Origin: Haloarcula sp.
GTDB taxonomy: Archaea > Halobacteriota > Halobacteria > Halobacteriales > Haloarculaceae
Length of the DNA: 8,086 nucleotides
Assembly: GCA_028275075.1 (NCBI GenBank)
Contig: JAQCNK010000095.1
Location: 1 to 8,086 of the forward strand
Direction of reading: 5' to 3'
Below, one piece after another: positions 6,919 through 8,086 of this stretch (its first letter is position 1; each line of letters starts with the position of its first letter). Position numbers and translations under genes: made by a program. The notes under the pieces are model-generated. The model ran no database searches. It was not told where the DNA came from and saw only the letters and a program-made list of their open reading frames with translations.

Positions 6919-6941
6919 ATCAATTTTGGTAATTACAACAC
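6919..6941 (+). repeat. Direct repeat copy 1 (23 bp, with 7052-7074)
   Basis: This copy starts ATCAATTTTGGTAATT and ends ACAC. It matches the copy at 7052-7074 at 20 of 23 positions, differing at positions 4, 17 and 19. It begins 21 bases after the pelA stop. Each copy holds AATT or ATTT blocks around TTGGT, including AATT-TTGGT-AATT here, which is weakly symmetric and could suit a DNA-binding protein. Confidence 0.7.
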
Positions 6942-6985
6942 TCGTGGAAATAGGATAACAGCAACACCGACGCAGTCCCCACATT

Positions 6986-6994
6986 ATCGATTTT
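6986..6994 (+). repeat. Partial repeat copy 2 (ATCGATTTT core)
   Basis: Only the first nine bases of the repeat (ten with the preceding T, shared with copy 3) are present. Starts are 67 bp after copy 1 and 66 bp before copy 3. After the core the sequence diverges into ACTTTTTC. The even spacing is the main reason to treat it as part of the same set. Confidence 0.5.
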
Positions 6995-7002
6995 ACTTTT
7001 TC
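6991..7002 (+). terminator. Possible T-rich terminator of pelA
   Basis: TTTTACTTTTTC lies 93 bases after the pelA stop and is the most T-rich stretch in the spacer. Archaeal RNA polymerase can terminate at oligo-T tracts without a preceding hairpin. It overlaps partial repeat copy 2 and is followed by an inverted repeat, so another role is possible. Confidence 0.4.
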
Positions 7003-7017
7003 TGAACTCGTCAGAAA
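6999..7017. repeat. Inverted repeat TTTCTGA-ACTCG-TCAGAAA
   Basis: Seven-base perfect arms flank a five-base spacer. On the plus strand it follows rather than precedes the T-run, and on the minus strand no T-run follows it, so it is not a standard intrinsic terminator in either direction. It could be an operator half-site pair or a 3'-end RNA hairpin of the pelA transcript. Confidence 0.5.
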
Positions 7018-7051
7018 CAGATAGTTTCGTCCCCAGGGTAGATATCAGAGT

Positions 7052-7074
7052 ATCGATTTTGGTAATTGCCACAC
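7052..7074 (+). repeat. Direct repeat copy 3 (23 bp), directly upstream of the kinase TATA box
   Basis: This copy starts ATCGATTTTGGTAATT and ends ACAC. Its last base is only three bases before the TATTTAT element of the kinase gene, so it occupies the region where the TFB recognition element and activator sites lie. Pairing with the copy at 6919 makes a regulatory role plausible, but no regulator can be named. Confidence 0.7.
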
Positions 7075-7077
7075 CCA

Positions 7078-7084
7078 TATTTAT
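7078..7084 (+). promoter_or_regulatory. TATA box of the histidine kinase gene
   Basis: TATTTAT is the best TATA match in the window. Its centre at 7081 predicts a transcription start near 7105-7109, giving a leader of about 20 bases before the ATG at 7127. This differs from the leaderless layout inferred for the cupin, elp3 and FAD genes. Confidence 0.6.
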
Positions 7085-7112
7085 CCCTCAGCCCAGCAAT
7101 AGTAAAGTAATC

Positions 7113-7119
7113 AGGGGTG
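7113..7119 (+). promoter_or_regulatory. Shine-Dalgarno-like sequence of the kinase gene
   Basis: AGGGGTG lies seven bases before the ATG at 7127 and partly matches the archaeal GGAGGTG consensus. Together with the upstream TATA position it supports a short-leader transcript and this choice of start. Confidence 0.45.
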
Positions 7120-7126
7120 CCAAATT

Positions 7127-8086
7127 ATGTCATTTGAAGAACAGCAAGACTTCGCGAGGCAGGTTGCAGACCTCAACAAGTACGGTCAGGCGCTCAATCG
7201 CTGCGAGACCGTCGAAGAGGTCGTCTCGCTGACCCTCGAGGCGATGTCGCTGCTGTTTCAGTTCTCATACTCCACGTTCATTGAGGTGCGCGACGGGGAG
7301 ATGGAAGTGGTCCACAGCACGAATCCGCGGTTGACGCAGGGTGGCAAACCCAGCTCTATCGCAATGCAGGCCTTCGACGAGGGTGAGACCGTCGTGATGA
7401 CCGGTTCGGATGCGGGTCTCGACATCGACTCCGACGTAACCGCGACGCTCGCGGTCCCGACGCAGGTCGGCGGCGAAGTGACCGCTATCTTGGTCACGCG
7501 GTCTACCTCGGTGGATACAGTCGGGGATGAGTACAGCCGTCCGCTGGAGATTCTGGCCTCCCACGCGGCGACAGCAATAAGCAACATCCGTTCGCGTGAG
7601 CGGCTCGAACGCGCCCGACAGGATCTTGAAACGCGCAAGGAGATGATCCAGATGTACGACCGACTCCTGCGTCACGATCTGGGCAACGACCTCCAGATCA
7701 TCTCGGGCTTTGCCGAGGTCGTCGCGAGCGAGGTCGACGGGCGGACCGCTGAAAACGTCGAGAAAATAAAGCGGGCTGCGGATAGCTCAGCGGACCTCAT
7801 CGAACGGGTCGGCAACCTCGTGAACACGCTGGAAGAGCAGGAAGAGCCCGAGCCGCGAGATCTCCGAGATATTCTTGGGTCCACAGTCACCGAAGTCGAC
7901 GCGAACTTCCCGGAACTGACCGTCGACTTCGACCCCGAAACTGCCAGCTACCGCGTCTACAGCGGGGATCTACTCGATTCGGTGTTCACGAACCTCATCT
8001 CGAACGCTGCCGTTCACAACGACGGGCCGATCCATATGGATATCTCCGTCCGTGAAACCGGTGACGACTCAATCGTTATCATGTTC
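7127..8086 (+). CDS. Soluble GAF-domain sensor histidine kinase (3' truncated by window edge)
   Basis: The frame is open from the ATG at 7127 to the last base, giving 320 residues without a stop. Residues about 28-155 fit a GAF sensory domain (for example TATLAVPTQVGGEVTAILVT, 105-124), followed by a helical connector (155-178). The dimerisation and phosphoacceptor helix has YDRLLRHDLGNDLQIISGF (177-195), with H183 as the expected phosphorylated histidine, in the RHDLxND form common in haloarchaeal kinases. The ATP-binding domain begins near 245 and shows the N box NLISNAAVHND (289-299, key N293). The D/F and G boxes lie beyond the window. There is no signal peptide or membrane helix, so it senses something in the cytoplasm. 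The ligand and the partner regulator are unknown. The start is supported by the TATA box, a Shine-Dalgarno-like site and the MSFEEQQ N-terminus. An AT-rich, repeat-bearing region precedes it. Confidence 0.93.
   Translation, partial: MSFEEQQDFARQVADLNKYGQALNRCETVEEVVSLTLEAMSLLFQFSYSTFIEVRDGEMEVVHSTNPRLTQGGKPSSIAMQAFDEGETVVMTGSDAGLDIDSDVTATLAVPTQVGGEVTAILVTRSTSVDTVGDEYSRPLEILASHAATAISNIRSRERLERARQDLETRKEMIQMYDRLLRHDLGNDLQIISGFAEVVASEVDGRTAENVEKIKRAADSSADLIERVGNLVNTLEEQEEPEPRDLRDILGSTVTEVDANFPELTVDFDPETASYRVYSGDLLDSVFTNLISNAAVHNDGPIHMDISVRETGDDSIVIMF

Noticed and set aside
1..8086. CRISPR array, tRNA/rRNA genes, insertion sequences or a defence system
   Set aside because: No spaced repeat array, no tRNA arm or TPsiC-like sequence in the spacers, no transposase, nuclease or toxin-antitoxin genes were seen. 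All main genes are housekeeping or signalling families.

Overview
The window looks like chromosomal DNA from a halophilic archaeon (class Halobacteria, Haloarcula-like). The proteins are rich in Asp and Glu, codons favour G or C at the third position, and several starts lie about 25-30 bases downstream of a TATA-like element with no room for a Shine-Dalgarno sequence, which fits leaderless transcripts. The two clearest families, standalone Elp3 and Pelota, have archaeal architecture. The genus is an inference.

Layout, left to right. Positions 1-87 hold the last 28 codons of an unidentified gene. A 97-residue protein follows (127-420). It looks like a haloarchaeal cupin that has lost its first metal-binding half. 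A convergent 45-codon ORF on the minus strand (405-542) may be a small CxxC protein. Next come elp3 (653-2308, tRNA wobble-uridine modification), a renalase-like FAD protein (2396-3430), an rqcH/NFACT-family gene (3512-5656) and pelA, encoding Pelota (5831-6898). After a 228-bp AT-rich spacer, a soluble GAF-histidine kinase gene starts at 7127 and runs off the window end.

All confident genes are on the plus strand. Each appears to have its own spacer, and most have their own TATA-like element, so this is a row of separately promoted genes rather than one tight operon. The common theme is translation quality. Elp3 tunes codon reading at the wobble position. Pelota recognises ribosomes stalled with an empty A site and, with aEF1A and ABCE1 elsewhere, helps split them. 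RqcH/NFACT proteins bind the peptidyl-tRNA-bearing large subunit left after splitting. The neighbouring rqcH and pelA genes therefore encode consecutive steps of ribosome rescue and nascent-chain quality control.

Non-coding points of interest are a perfect 18-bp palindrome and adjoining inverted repeats in the 174-bp rqcH-pelA spacer, and a 23-bp direct repeat with a related shorter copy at 66-67-bp spacing before the kinase gene. I saw no tRNA, rRNA, CRISPR array, insertion sequence or recognisable defence system. The housekeeping genes are well-known families. The least explained items are the shortened cupin, the small minus-strand ORF and the two structured spacers.
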